A DNA stretch of 64,000 nucleotides from Streptomyces sp. M41(2017) (GTDB lineage: Bacteria; Actinomycetota; Actinomycetes; Streptomycetales; Streptomycetaceae): the NCBI RefSeq assembly GCF_002078175.1, contig NZ_MWFK01000001.1, positions 2,170,001 through 2,234,000 of the forward strand. The letters are read 5' to 3'. Made by a program: the position numbers and the translations under genes. Numbering within the stretch: the first letter of the stretch is position 1; every line of letters begins with the position of its first letter. Under the pieces are notes generated by a model. The model made no database searches. It was not told where the DNA came from and saw only the letters and a program-made list of their open reading frames with translations. Below, piece after piece: positions 52,972 to 60,856 of this stretch.

Positions 52972-52982
52972 CCGGAGTTTGT
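52972..52982 (+). promoter_or_regulatory. CCGGAGTTTGT motif upstream of tyrosine phosphatase gene
   Basis: Exact copy of the 11-bp sequence at 50764-50774, 23 bp before ATG 53006. GGAGTT could be an ECF-type -35 (GGAAC-like) with a -10 around 52995, giving a leaderless or near-leaderless transcript. Confidence 0.35.
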
Positions 52983-53005
52983 TTCAACGGCCAACCATCC
53001 GGGAC

Positions 53006-54085
53006 ATGAAGATCGCTTCCCTCACCGGTGTCGTGCTCGCCCTGACGGCCGTCGCCGTGACCGCCCCGGCCGCCTCCGCCGCTCCAGCCCACGCGCCGGT
53101 CCGGCACGGCTCGGGCCAGCACGCAGCCTCCCAGCGCATCCCGTTCACCGGCGCGACCGTCACCGCGGGGGGCGACGGTTCGTACCGCGTCGTCTGGACG
53201 GCCCCCGGGGTGCGCCACGTGGTCGTGCGGGCCGCCGGACGGGTCGTCGCACGCGGTGGCGCCACGGGGGACGTCACGGTGCGCGGGCTGCCCGCGGCCG
53301 ACCGGCAGTGGTTCGACCTGGTGCCCGAGCACGGCGGCTCCCTGCGCCTCGCCGACCGCCTGATCAAGCTCGACGGCGCGGTCAACTTCCGGGACGCGGG
53401 CGGCTACCGCACCGCCGACGGCCACTGGGTGAAGATGGGCGAGATCTACCGCTCCGACGCCCTGGACAAGCTCACCGCCGCCGACCTCGCGAAGCTGGAG
53501 CGGCTCGGCATCCACGCCGTGTACGACCTGCGGATGGGGTCGGAGCGCTCCTCCGCCCCCGACCGCGTGCCGTCGGGCGCCACCTACACGGTCGCGGACG
53601 TCCTCGCCGGATCCCCGGCCTACTCCGCGATGCCGACCACCGAGGCCGAGGCCGTCGGGATGATGGTGGACGGCGAGAAGTTCATGGTCGACGGAGATTC
53701 CGCGCGAGCCGCGTTCGGCACCGTCTACGCCGGTGCCGCCCACGGTGACGGGGTGCTCTACCACTGCACCGCGGGCAAGGACCGCACCGGCTGGTCCAGC
53801 GCCGCCCTGCTCACCGCCCTCGGCGTCCCGCGCGCCACCGTGATGAACGACTACCTCGCCAGCAACACCTACCGCGCCGCGGCCAACGCCGCCGCGCTCG
53901 CCTCCATGCCCCCGGCGCAGGCGGCCGTCTACAAGCCGCTGCTGGACGTCCGCGCCGAGTACCTCAACTCCGGCTTCGACGAGGTCCGCTCCACGTACGG
54001 CGACTTCGGTTCCTACCTGAGGAAGGGCCTGCACATCGACTCCGGGGAACTGCGCGACCTGCGCCGCGAGCTGCTCGTCGGCTGA
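53006..54085 (+). CDS. Secreted dual-specificity/tyrosine-type protein phosphatase
   Basis: About 359 aa from ATG 53006 (MKIASLTGVV). Signal peptide about 1-25 (cleavage in ASAAP). Phosphatase P-loop HCTAGKDRTG (C about 254, R about 260) fits the Cys-x5-Arg family of atypical tyrosine/phosphoinositide phosphatases, secreted forms of which occur in Streptomyces. The N-terminal 100 residues form an Ig-like or beta-rich domain. NFRDAGGYRTADG is the conserved front of the phosphatase fold. Confidence 0.87.
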   Translation: MKIASLTGVVLALTAVAVTAPAASAAPAHAPVRHGSGQHAASQRIPFTGATVTAGGDGSYRVVWTAPGVRHVVVRAAGRVVARGGATGDVTVRGLPAADRQWFDLVPEHGGSLRLADRLIKLDGAVNFRDAGGYRTADGHWVKMGEIYRSDALDKLTAADLAKLERLGIHAVYDLRMGSERSSAPDRVPSGATYTVADVLAGSPAYSAMPTTEAEAVGMMVDGEKFMVDGDSARAAFGTVYAGAAHGDGVLYHCTAGKDRTGWSSAALLTALGVPRATVMNDYLASNTYRAAANAAALASMPPAQAAVYKPLLDVRAEYLNSGFDEVRSTYGDFGSYLRKGLHIDSGELRDLRRELLVG

Positions 54086-54673
54086 TCCCGCCGGACCGGG
54101 CGGGGCGAGCCGCCCGGTCCGCCCCCGGCCGTCCTCGGGATCTCCGGGTGTCCGCGCGGTGCGGGACCGCCCGCTTCCTCGAATCCAAGTGCGACAGTTC
54201 CGGCGTCCCGCCCGGCCGCGGTCCCGGACGGGGACGGCCTCCGGCCGCCAGCCGCCGAAGATCCACCCGACGGTTCCCGGCGGGGCCGGAGCGGGCCGCG
54301 CCACGGGCCTCCGGGACCACTGCGGCCGCAGCGTCCTGCACCCCGCACGCCCGGCGACGCGCGGGCGTGCGCCCCCTGAGCCCCGCCCTGCCGCGCACCC
54401 GCGGTCCCGGGTCCGCCCGGCCCCGGACCCGCCACGGAGATCTCTCCCTCGTGCACGGCGCCCTCGCCCGGCGGACCGGTCCACGCACCAGGATGATCAC
54501 CGAGGCCGACCCCCGCGGCTGACCTCAGCGAACGCGGGACGGGACCGGCCGGGACGCCGGTCCGGGCGCCCGTCCCACCCGCGTTCCGGGGTGCCCCGGG
54601 ACACCGAGTCGGAGCGGGATCGAGACCATCAAGCCCTACCGCGCGCCGGAATAGGGCCCATACTGGCAACACG
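54086..54673. other. 588-bp stretch without a convincing gene
   Basis: Both strands carry long frames (for example 54148-54522 and 54159-54677 on plus), but all are Arg/Pro-rich shadows without family features or ribosome binding sites. I saw no repeats, hairpins or RNA gene. It may hold a decayed gene; base composition is like its surroundings. Confidence 0.5.
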
Positions 54674-54895
54674 ATGACGAAACCCTCCGCGCCCCGGCGC
54701 CACCTGCCCACCAGCCCCTTCGCCGCCCCGGTCGTCCCCGTGGCCAAGGAGTTCAGCCTCGGAGACCGTGTCTCCCACGACCAGTACGGCCTGGGCACGA
54801 TCGTCGGCGTCGAAGAGGGCATTGCGATGCTCGTCGACTTCGGCGCTCGCCAGGTCCGCGTCCTGAGTCCCTACACCCGGATGGACCGGCTCTGA
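54674..54895 (+). CDS. Stand-alone PcrA/UvrD C-terminal Tudor-like domain protein
   Basis: A 73-aa protein. After an N-terminal 25 residues of low complexity, KEFSLGDRVSHDQYGLGTIVGVEEGIAMLVDF strongly resembles the Tudor-like module at the end of the PcrA/UvrD helicases, which contact RNA polymerase. The rest (VRVLSPYTRMDRL) finishes a small beta barrel. No helicase is adjacent. Stand-alone copies are known in actinobacteria; role unproven. Confidence 0.7.
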   Translation: MTKPSAPRRHLPTSPFAAPVVPVAKEFSLGDRVSHDQYGLGTIVGVEEGIAMLVDFGARQVRVLSPYTRMDRL

Positions 54896-54930
54896 CGCAC
54901 ATCTCCTGACACCACGCCCCGCCCGCCACC

Positions 54931-55281
54931 TCAGCCCGCGGCAGCCCCCACCACCGGCTGCCGGGGCCGCGGTGCGCGCCTGTCGAGGTTCTCCACGACC
55001 GACGTGTGGAAGCGGTCGACGGAGTCGTCGACGCTTCGGATGAAGCCCGACTCCGCGTTGCCCCGGGTGTTTCCCGTGCCCCGGAAGAGCGACGGCCGGA
55101 ACCCCGTGATCTGAGCGCCGTCCCTGGGCAGCATGTCCGCCGGTTCCGGCCGCAGCCGCTCCGGAGAGTCCGCGTCGCCCTCCCCCGTCGGACCGCTCCA
55201 GCCCGGACCCGCCATCACCGGGCCGACGTCCGCGCTCGACGACGTGAGACCGACGTCGGCACCCTTGATCATCTCGTGCAT
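54931..55281 (-). pseudogene. Degenerate TerD-family remnant
   Basis: About 116 aa from ATG 55281 (MHEMIKGADVGLTSSSADVG). The first 40 residues resemble the TerD N-terminus (IKGADVGLTSSSADVGPVM, GWSGPTGEGDADS), where intact proteins continue into DVSVLLLGADG. Here the frame turns into unrelated Arg/Pro/Ser-rich sequence and stops early. Neither alternative frame restores TerD. Intact TerD is about 190 aa. It may still be expressed as a short protein. Confidence 0.45.
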
Positions 55282-55492
55282 GAGACCCCCCGGATGCACA
55301 GCCGCGCGAGCGTGCCGCAGCGGCCTGTTTCCCCTCGTCGTGTGTGACGCGCCCCACACGCCCTGCGCATCGGTGGAACCCTGTCCCCCGCTTTCGGCCA
55401 CCGGCGTCGGAACGCCCCGATTGCTTCCGCGGCCGTGCGGGCCCGTCCCGTGGACCCCGCACGGCGGTGCGATGGAGGGGGAGGCCCGTCGC

Positions 55493-56359
55493 TCAGCCCT
55501 GGGTGGGCTGCGGGGACTTTCCGTCCAGCACGTCCTTCAGACGGTCGGCGCCCGCCGCGGTGGCCTGGGTCGTGGAGTCGTGTTCGGCTCCGGAGAGGCC
55601 GCCGTTCGTGAGCGAGAGGGCGCTGTCGCCGACGCGGACCGCTGCGAAGTCGAGTGTCAGGGTGTCGGGGTTGTCGTCCAGGTCGCCGGTCATCTTGATC
55701 TGGAGGCCCTTGCGGGCGTCCCCCGCGTCGTCCAGGTCCGTGTGGACGACCTGGACCGTCTGCCGCCCGCCCTTCGGGCTGACGGCCGTGAACTGGTCGC
55801 ACTTGTCCGGCAGCGAGTCGAGCCACCTGAACCGGTCGTCCAGCGCCTGTTTGCCGTAGGCGGCGACCTCGTAGCGCATCTGCGCCTCGTCGTCGCTGTC
55901 GTCGAAGCCGGTGTCGGCGCTCTCGCCCTTCGGCTTGCCCAGCAGGTCCTCGGCGTACAGGCCGTCCAGGAGCTGCTGGCAGTCGGCCGCGTTCCCCTTG
56001 TCCGTGACGAACTGCGACGCGTCGACCTTGCTCTTCAGCAGCGCGTCGCGCCAGGTCGCCGCCCCCTCCGAGGTCGTCCACTGCGAGCCGAGGTCCGTGT
56101 TGGTGATCAGCGCCGTGCGCGCCTCGTCCTTGGTCAGCTCGCGGACGGCCGGCGAGGCGGAGGCGGAGCTGGAGGAGGCCGCGGCGCGCGGCGCGTCCGC
56201 CACGGGCGACGCGGAGACGGGGGAGGCCGAGGCGGCGGCGGGGGACGCCGAGCGGTCCGTGCGGCCGGAGGCGCCGCCGTCGTCGCCGGAGCAGGCTGCC
56301 GTCGACAGCAGCATCCCCGCGGTGAGGGCGGACGCGAGGAGACAGGACGGACGGTTCAT
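55493..56359 (-). CDS. Putative lipoprotein of unknown function
   Basis: About 288 aa from ATG 56359 (MNRPSCLLAS), with GGAGG 6 nt upstream. Lipobox STAAC puts the cysteine at about 23. A Ser/Ala/Pro linker (about 28-75) leads to a domain with LTKDEARTALITNTDLGSQW, a Cys in DCQQLLDGL, and a second in LPDKCDQF. The same arrangement occurs in the lipoprotein at 30927-31703, but overall identity seems low. No function recognised. Confidence 0.75.
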   Translation of the reverse strand: MNRPSCLLASALTAGMLLSTAACSGDDGGASGRTDRSASPAAASASPVSASPVADAPRAAASSSSASASPAVRELTKDEARTALITNTDLGSQWTTSEGAATWRDALLKSKVDASQFVTDKGNAADCQQLLDGLYAEDLLGKPKGESADTGFDDSDDEAQMRYEVAAYGKQALDDRFRWLDSLPDKCDQFTAVSPKGGRQTVQVVHTDLDDAGDARKGLQIKMTGDLDDNPDTLTLDFAAVRVGDSALSLTNGGLSGAEHDSTTQATAAGADRLKDVLDGKSPQPTQG

Positions 56360-56562
56360 GCGGAGGCCTCCCGAGGACGGTCCCGAGGTCGGGCGTGTGT
56401 CCTCCCACGCCACCACCGGCCACCGTCCCCCACCAGCGCACCGGGCCGTCCGGGTGAGCGGGTGCCTCTGCCGTCCCGCTCCGTCCTCCCGGGCGGATTC
56501 CGGTCGCGGCGGGCCCGGATCTGCCAGAGTGGAAGGTGATGCACGCGCTCCAGGGAAGCACC

Positions 56563-56877
56563 ATGAACGCCAACGACCGGTTCGACGACGACGAGTACCC
56601 CGCCTACACGATGGGCCGTGCCGCCGAGCTGATCGGCGCCACCCCCGCCTTCCTGCGGGCCGTCGGGGAGGCCGGACTGATCACCCCGCTGCGGTCCGAC
56701 GGCGGCCACCGGCGCTACTCCCGCAGCCAGCTCCTTGTCGCGGCCCGCGCCCGCGACCTCGTCGACCAGGGCACGCCGGTCGAGGCCGCCTGCCGGATCG
56801 TCTCGCTGGAGGACAGCCTCGACGAGGCGCTGCGGATCAACGAGAAACTGCGGGGCACCAGCCGGCAGGACGCGTGA
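56563..56877 (+). CDS. MerR-family transcriptional regulator upstream of cold-shock gene
   Basis: About 104 aa from ATG 56563 (MNANDRF), GGGAAG upstream; ATG 56539 is an alternative. YTMGRAAELIGATPAFLRAVGEAGLITPLRSDGGHRRYS is the MerR winged helix, and the C-terminal helix is short, with no effector domain. In Streptomyces such mini-MerR genes often precede cold-shock genes, as here. Likely a constitutive DNA-bending factor; target unknown. Confidence 0.85.
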   Translation: MNANDRFDDDEYPAYTMGRAAELIGATPAFLRAVGEAGLITPLRSDGGHRRYSRSQLLVAARARDLVDQGTPVEAACRIVSLEDSLDEALRINEKLRGTSRQDA

Positions 56878-57179
56878 GGGCGGCGGGACCGGACAGGCCG
56901 TGCGGCCACTGGGCGCGCTCGGTGAGCGTTTCTTCACCAGGCGGGTATATCTGCTTCGGCCGTTGCAGAATTTGGGCAGCGAACCCGCGAGGTTTTGATA
57001 TTCCCCACGCCGGGGTGAGATAGTGCGCGCCCTTCGAGGCTCGTAGCGTGCTACTGTCGATTTCAGTTGCAGTTGTGGTTCCCAAAGTTTTTCCGGTGCA
57101 TTCCGGTTGGGGCAATCATTGCGGCGACGCAGGTCCACACAGTGTGGGCCTTCGAGCTTTGCCCCGAAGGAGATTTGAC
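56878..57179. other. Promoter and leader of the cold-shock gene
   Basis: A 302-bp gap. Near 57040-57057 are two TAnnnT hexamers (TAGCGT 57044-57049, TACTGT 57052-57057), one of which is probably the -10, giving a leader of about 115 nt. A hairpin lies at 57132-57150 and GAAGGAGAT precedes the ATG. No gene seen. Confidence 0.5.
57132..57150 (+). promoter_or_regulatory. Hairpin in the csp 5' leader
   Basis: GGTCCACACAGTGTGGGCC folds into a stem of up to nine pairs (one G-U) with a tight loop, ending about 15 nt before the ribosome binding site. It could act as an RNA structure controlling cold-shock gene translation. Confidence 0.45.
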
Positions 57180-57383
57180 ATGGCTACTGGCACCGTGAAG
57201 TGGTTCAACGCGGAAAAGGGCTTCGGCTTCATCGAGCAGGACGGCGGCGGCGCCGACGTCTTCGCTCACTACTCGAACATCGCCACCTCTGGCTTCCGTG
57301 AGCTCCAGGAAGGCCAGAAGGTGACCTTCGACGTCACGCAGGGCCAGAAGGGCCCGCAGGCGGAGAACATCGTCCCCGCCTAG
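57180..57383 (+). CDS. Cold-shock protein (CspA family)
   Basis: A 67-aa single cold-shock domain. [18 protein letters not shown] includes RNP1 (KGFGFI, residues 13-18), and RNP2 is VFAHY (27-31). It is the shortest full form of the family, an OB-fold RNA chaperone that melts structured mRNA. ATG 57180 has GAAGGAGAT upstream. Ends with a strong terminator. Confidence 0.97.
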   Translation: MATGTVKWFNAEKGFGFIEQDGGGADVFAHYSNIATSGFRELQEGQKVTFDVTQGQKGPQAENIVPA

Positions 57384-57398
57384 TCCGGGACACCAGTC

Positions 57399-57434
57399 GG
57401 CCGGGGTCCGTACCGCAAGGTGCGGGCCCCGGCC
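57399..57434 (+). terminator. Terminator after cold-shock gene
   Basis: A 16-bp stem (57399-57414 with 57419-57434; two G-U pairs) with a GCAA tetraloop, then TTCTGTATTT. The best intrinsic terminator in the window. Confidence 0.88.
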
Positions 57435-57575
57435 TTCTGTATTTGCGCTCAAGCGCCGAATGAAATTCCGACGAAATTTTCAGCGGCTTCTTCCCGTTTT
57501 CCGTGAAGCCAAACGCCGATGATCGGTTCGGTCGAAGCGCGTCGTGCGCACGCCGCCGGCGGTGGCGTGCGGTCG

Positions 57576-57995
57576 TCACATCGCGAGGACGGCCCGGACG
57601 GTCTTCCCGCCGAATCCCGTGCTGACGACCTCCAGGCTGTGAGCGAGCTGCTGGACCATCGCCAGCCCCCGGCCGCTCTCCGATTCGGTGTCCAGGACGC
57701 CGACCTTCGGCCGACCGGGACTGTCGTCGTGGACCTCGACCGTCACCACACCGTGCCCCAGCTGGAGCCGCAGCCGGCAGCCCGTACGTCCGTATCGCAC
57801 GGCGTTGGCGACCAGCTCGGAGGCGATCAGTGTCGCGTCGTCCACCTGGTCGGCGGTCGGTGACGCGAGAAGTGGCCGTGGCCGGGTCAGGAACGCCGTC
57901 GTCAGCTTGCGGGCCCTGCCCGCCGAGACGGCCGTACGCGGCAGGGTGTACTCCACACGGGCGGTCGGCCTGACGGTGCGCTGGTGCGCACGCAT
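57576..57995 (-). CDS. Small HATPase anti-sigma-like protein
   Basis: About 139 aa from ATG 57995 (MRAHQRTVRP). GHKL ATPase motifs: N-box SELVANAVRYG, G1 DDSPG and G2 GRGLAMVQQ. The composition matches the short RsbW/SpoIIAB-like or histidine-kinase-like ATP-binding proteins frequent in Streptomyces, which phosphorylate or sequester sigma partners. Together with the SpoIIE phosphatases elsewhere in the window it could form a partner-switching pair, but no physical link is shown. Confidence 0.85.
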   Translation of the reverse strand: MRAHQRTVRPTARVEYTLPRTAVSAGRARKLTTAFLTRPRPLLASPTADQVDDATLIASELVANAVRYGRTGCRLRLQLGHGVVTVEVHDDSPGRPKVGVLDTESESGRGLAMVQQLAHSLEVVSTGFGGKTVRAVLAM

Positions 57996-58217
57996 GACTG
58001 ACACCTCTCTTCCCCCTCCCAGGACATCCGGCACCCGCCCGACGGCTCCGTCCCCGTCGGCCGGGACCCCGCGCCGAACGGTGCGCGGCCGGTCCTGCCC
58101 ACGGGTGATGCCCCACCCGGATGATCCGCAACCAACGACGTACGTCACAAAGGCGTCCCGGGACCGCCGCCGCGCCCTCACGTGCCGGGTCGGCGGCCCG
58201 ATCCGCCGTCGAAGTCG

Positions 58218-58667
58218 TCAGTCCAGCAGGCGGAAGTCCTCGTAGTCGAAGCCCGGCGCGACCACGCAGCTGACCAGCACCTCCTCGTCGCCGGCCGGAC
58301 GTGCCGACTGCCAGACGCCGCCCGGCACCAGGAGTTGGGGATGTTCGCCCGCCTCGACGCGGGGACCGAGACGGACGACCTTCGGCGGCGAGCCGGGGGT
58401 GGAGCCCGCCCCGCCGAGCAGCAGGTCCAGGGGGCCACCGCGGTGCCAGAGCCACAGTTCGTCCGAGCGGACGGTGTGCCAGGCGGAGGTGTCGCCCGGG
58501 GTGAGGAGGAAGTAGATGGCGGTGGCGGCGGCGCGGGAGCCGGGGTAGCCGTCGGGCCGGAAGGCCTGCGGCGCCGTCCAGGTCTCGACGAACCAGCCGC
58601 CCTCCGGGTGCGGCCGCATGCCGAGAGCGGCGGCGAGGTCGGGGATCACGGTGTCGGGAGAGGTCAC
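58218..58667 (-). CDS. Cupin-like protein (DUF985 family)
   Basis: A 149-aa beta-barrel protein from GTG 58667. RPHPEGGWFVETW, AIYFLLTPGDTSAWHTVRSDELW and VPGGVWQSARP are DUF985/cupin_5 features. His residues in the barrel could bind metal. Often found in carbohydrate- or nucleotide-sugar-related contexts; function here unknown. Convergent with nothing; the FkbM gene starts 80 bp away on the other strand. Confidence 0.8.
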   Translation of the reverse strand: MTSPDTVIPDLAAALGMRPHPEGGWFVETWTAPQAFRPDGYPGSRAAATAIYFLLTPGDTSAWHTVRSDELWLWHRGGPLDLLLGGAGSTPGSPPKVVRLGPRVEAGEHPQLLVPGGVWQSARPAGDEEVLVSCVVAPGFDYEDFRLLD

Positions 58668-58747
58668 CCCCTGCCTCTATCACGGAGGCCGACGGGGTTC
58701 AACGAACGCCCGGTGGACAGGGGTTGGAGTCTGCCAGGGTGGGGGAC

Positions 58748-59683
58748 ATGGCGACCCTTCACCGAAAGCTGCTCGGTCTGCTGCCCCGCCTCGGGGTGCG
58801 GGTGCTGGACCTCGGATCGGGTACCGCGCTGGTCTACCGGCGCGGAGTGCGCAGACGCGTCGCGCTCGGCCGGGGCGCCGATCTGGTGCTGAGCGGGCGG
58901 ACCGCCGCCTACCGGCACGTGCCCCTCGGGGACAGCGGAGCCCGGCTGCTGCTCGACGAGAAGAGGGCCGCGGCGGACGAACGCGGGTTCCAGCTGGCGG
59001 CCGCCTCCTATCTGTGCGGCCAGCACGTCACGGCCCTGCTCGACCGGTACGCCGTGAACTGCGTCTTCGACGTGGGAGCCAACTCCGGCCAGTACGCGCG
59101 CCAGTTGCGCCGCCTCGGCTACACCGGGCGGATCGTGTCCTTCGAGCCGACCACGGAGACCTTCGGCAGGCTCCGGAAGGCGGCCGAGGGCGACTCCGAC
59201 TGGCTCGTCTTCCAGATGGGCCTGGGGCGGGAGGACACGAGCCTGTCCATCCACGTCGGCTGGAAGTCCATGAACTCCCTGCTCCCGCCCAGCGACTACG
59301 GCAAGGACCGCTACAAGCGCTTCGCCAGGTCGCGCACGGAGGAGATCGAGGTACGCCGTCTCGACGGCATGATGGACAAGGCGCTCGACGGGATCACCGA
59401 CCCCCGCCCCTACCTGAAGATGGACACCCAGGGGTACGACCTGGAGGTGTTCGCGGGTGCGGGGGAGCGCGTCGCGGAGTTCGTCGGGATGCAGTCGGAG
59501 GTCGCGGCGCTGCGGTTGTACGAGGGCAGCCCGCGGATGGACGAGGCGATCGCGCTGTACGAGGAGAACGGCTTCGAGATCACCGGCATGTATCCCGTCA
59601 CGCGGGAGGAGGCGACGGGCCGGGTCGTCGAGTTCGACTGCGTGATGGTGCGCGCGGCGGCGATCCCGGCGGACGACGGGTAG
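58748..59683 (+). CDS. FkbM-family methyltransferase
   Basis: A 311-aa enzyme from ATG 58748 (MATLHRKLLG). The AdoMet-binding loop is CVFDVGANSGQYAR; FEPTTETF ends beta-2, and YLKMDTQGYDLEV with MQSEVAALRLY are further FkbM motifs. The N-terminal 100 residues are a basic helical addition. FkbM proteins methylate hydroxyl groups of polyketides or glycans; with no biosynthetic cluster nearby the substrate is open, a cell-surface sugar being plausible. Confidence 0.87.
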   Translation: MATLHRKLLGLLPRLGVRVLDLGSGTALVYRRGVRRRVALGRGADLVLSGRTAAYRHVPLGDSGARLLLDEKRAAADERGFQLAAASYLCGQHVTALLDRYAVNCVFDVGANSGQYARQLRRLGYTGRIVSFEPTTETFGRLRKAAEGDSDWLVFQMGLGREDTSLSIHVGWKSMNSLLPPSDYGKDRYKRFARSRTEEIEVRRLDGMMDKALDGITDPRPYLKMDTQGYDLEVFAGAGERVAEFVGMQSEVAALRLYEGSPRMDEAIALYEENGFEITGMYPVTREEATGRVVEFDCVMVRAAAIPADDG

Positions 59684-59748
59684 CGCGGGAGTGCGGCCCG
59701 TCGGCGCCCCCCTCGGGGGTGCTTACCGGGCAGCCGGTCGGACAGGCC

Positions 59749-60828
59749 CTAGGCCGGGTAGGCGTGGGTCTGGGTCGCCTTGACGGTGGCCCAGACGGGG
59801 GCGCCCGGGCGCAGGTCGAGTTCGGCCGCGGCGACCGTGGTCAGGTCGGCAGCGAGCGGGAGTTCACCCGTGAGGTCCGTGCGGATCTGGTCGCCGTGGG
59901 TCTCCAGACCCCGCACGTTGCACTGCCACACGTTGCGGGCGCTGGAGCCGGTGGGGCGGTCGCGGTGGAGGGTGACGGCGCTCGGCGGGAACGCCACGAA
60001 GACGGGCCCGTGCAGTTCCTCGGTCGTGGTGATCTCCGGGCCCGAGTCCAGACGTACGGTGTGGCCCGCGGCCTCGCCCCGGTAGAGATTGAGGCCCACG
60101 AGCTGGGCGATGTAGTCGGTGCGCGGCCGGCGGGCGATCTCCGCGGGGCCGCCCTCCTGGACGACATGGCCGTCCTCGATGACGACGAGCCGGTCGGCGA
60201 GCACCATCGCGTCCAGCGGATCGTGCGTCACGAGGACGGCGACCGCCTCGAACGCGGCCAGATGCTGCCGCAGTTGGGACCGGACCTCCAGGCGGGTGCG
60301 GGCGTCCAGCGCGGCGAGCGGCTCGTCGAGCAGCAGCAGCCGGGGGCGGGTGGCGAGGGCGCGGGCGACGGCGACGCGCTGCGCCTGGCCGCCGGACAGC
60401 CGCCGCGGCTTGGCCCCCGCGTGGTCGGCCAGGCCCATGCGCTCCAGCCAGGCGGCCGCCTGCGCGCGGGCCTCCGCCTTCGGCACCCCCTGACAGCGCG
60501 GCCCGAAGGCGACGTTGTCGAGGGCGGAGAGGTGCGGGAAGAGCAGGTAGTCCTGGAAGACGACGCCGACGGGGCGGGACTCGGGGGGTGTGCGGTCCAG
60601 GGAGGCGCCGTCCAGCCGCAGTCGGCCGCCCTCGGACAGGGGGGTGAGTCCGGCCAGCGCGCGCAGGGCCGTGGTCTTGCCCGCGCCGTTCGGGCCGAGG
60701 AGGGCGACGACGTCACCGGGGGCGGCGCTCAGTTCGACGTCGAGGCGGAACGCGCCGCGCCGGACGACGAGACGGGCGTCCAGCCCCTTCCCGGACGGCG
60801 CGGCCGGGGCCGGGGTCGTCTCGGTCAT
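59749..60828 (-). CDS. modC: Molybdate ABC transporter ATPase
   Basis: A 359-aa ABC ATPase. Walker A GPNGAGKT (about 45-52), signature RLSGGQAQR, Walker B LLLLDEPLAALD and the switch H in VLVTHDPLDA are intact. The last about 110 residues form a TOBE/Mop-like domain that binds oxyanion in ModC (GTGELPL-like strand, PGAPVWATVKATQTHAY). It sits downstream of modB by 28 bp in the modABC operon and energises molybdate import. Confidence 0.93.
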   Translation of the reverse strand: MTETTPAPAAPSGKGLDARLVVRRGAFRLDVELSAAPGDVVALLGPNGAGKTTALRALAGLTPLSEGGRLRLDGASLDRTPPESRPVGVVFQDYLLFPHLSALDNVAFGPRCQGVPKAEARAQAAAWLERMGLADHAGAKPRRLSGGQAQRVAVARALATRPRLLLLDEPLAALDARTRLEVRSQLRQHLAAFEAVAVLVTHDPLDAMVLADRLVVIEDGHVVQEGGPAEIARRPRTDYIAQLVGLNLYRGEAAGHTVRLDSGPEITTTEELHGPVFVAFPPSAVTLHRDRPTGSSARNVWQCNVRGLETHGDQIRTDLTGELPLAADLTTVAAAELDLRPGAPVWATVKATQTHAYPA

Positions 60829-60856
60829 CGCGTGTCCTCCCTCGCGTGGGCGCCGG

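Noticed and set aside
54148..54677. Plus-strand frames in the gene-poor stretch
   Set aside because: Arg/Pro-rich, no start with ribosome binding site, no recognisable fold; a methyltransferase-like phrase was considered but no motif was complete.
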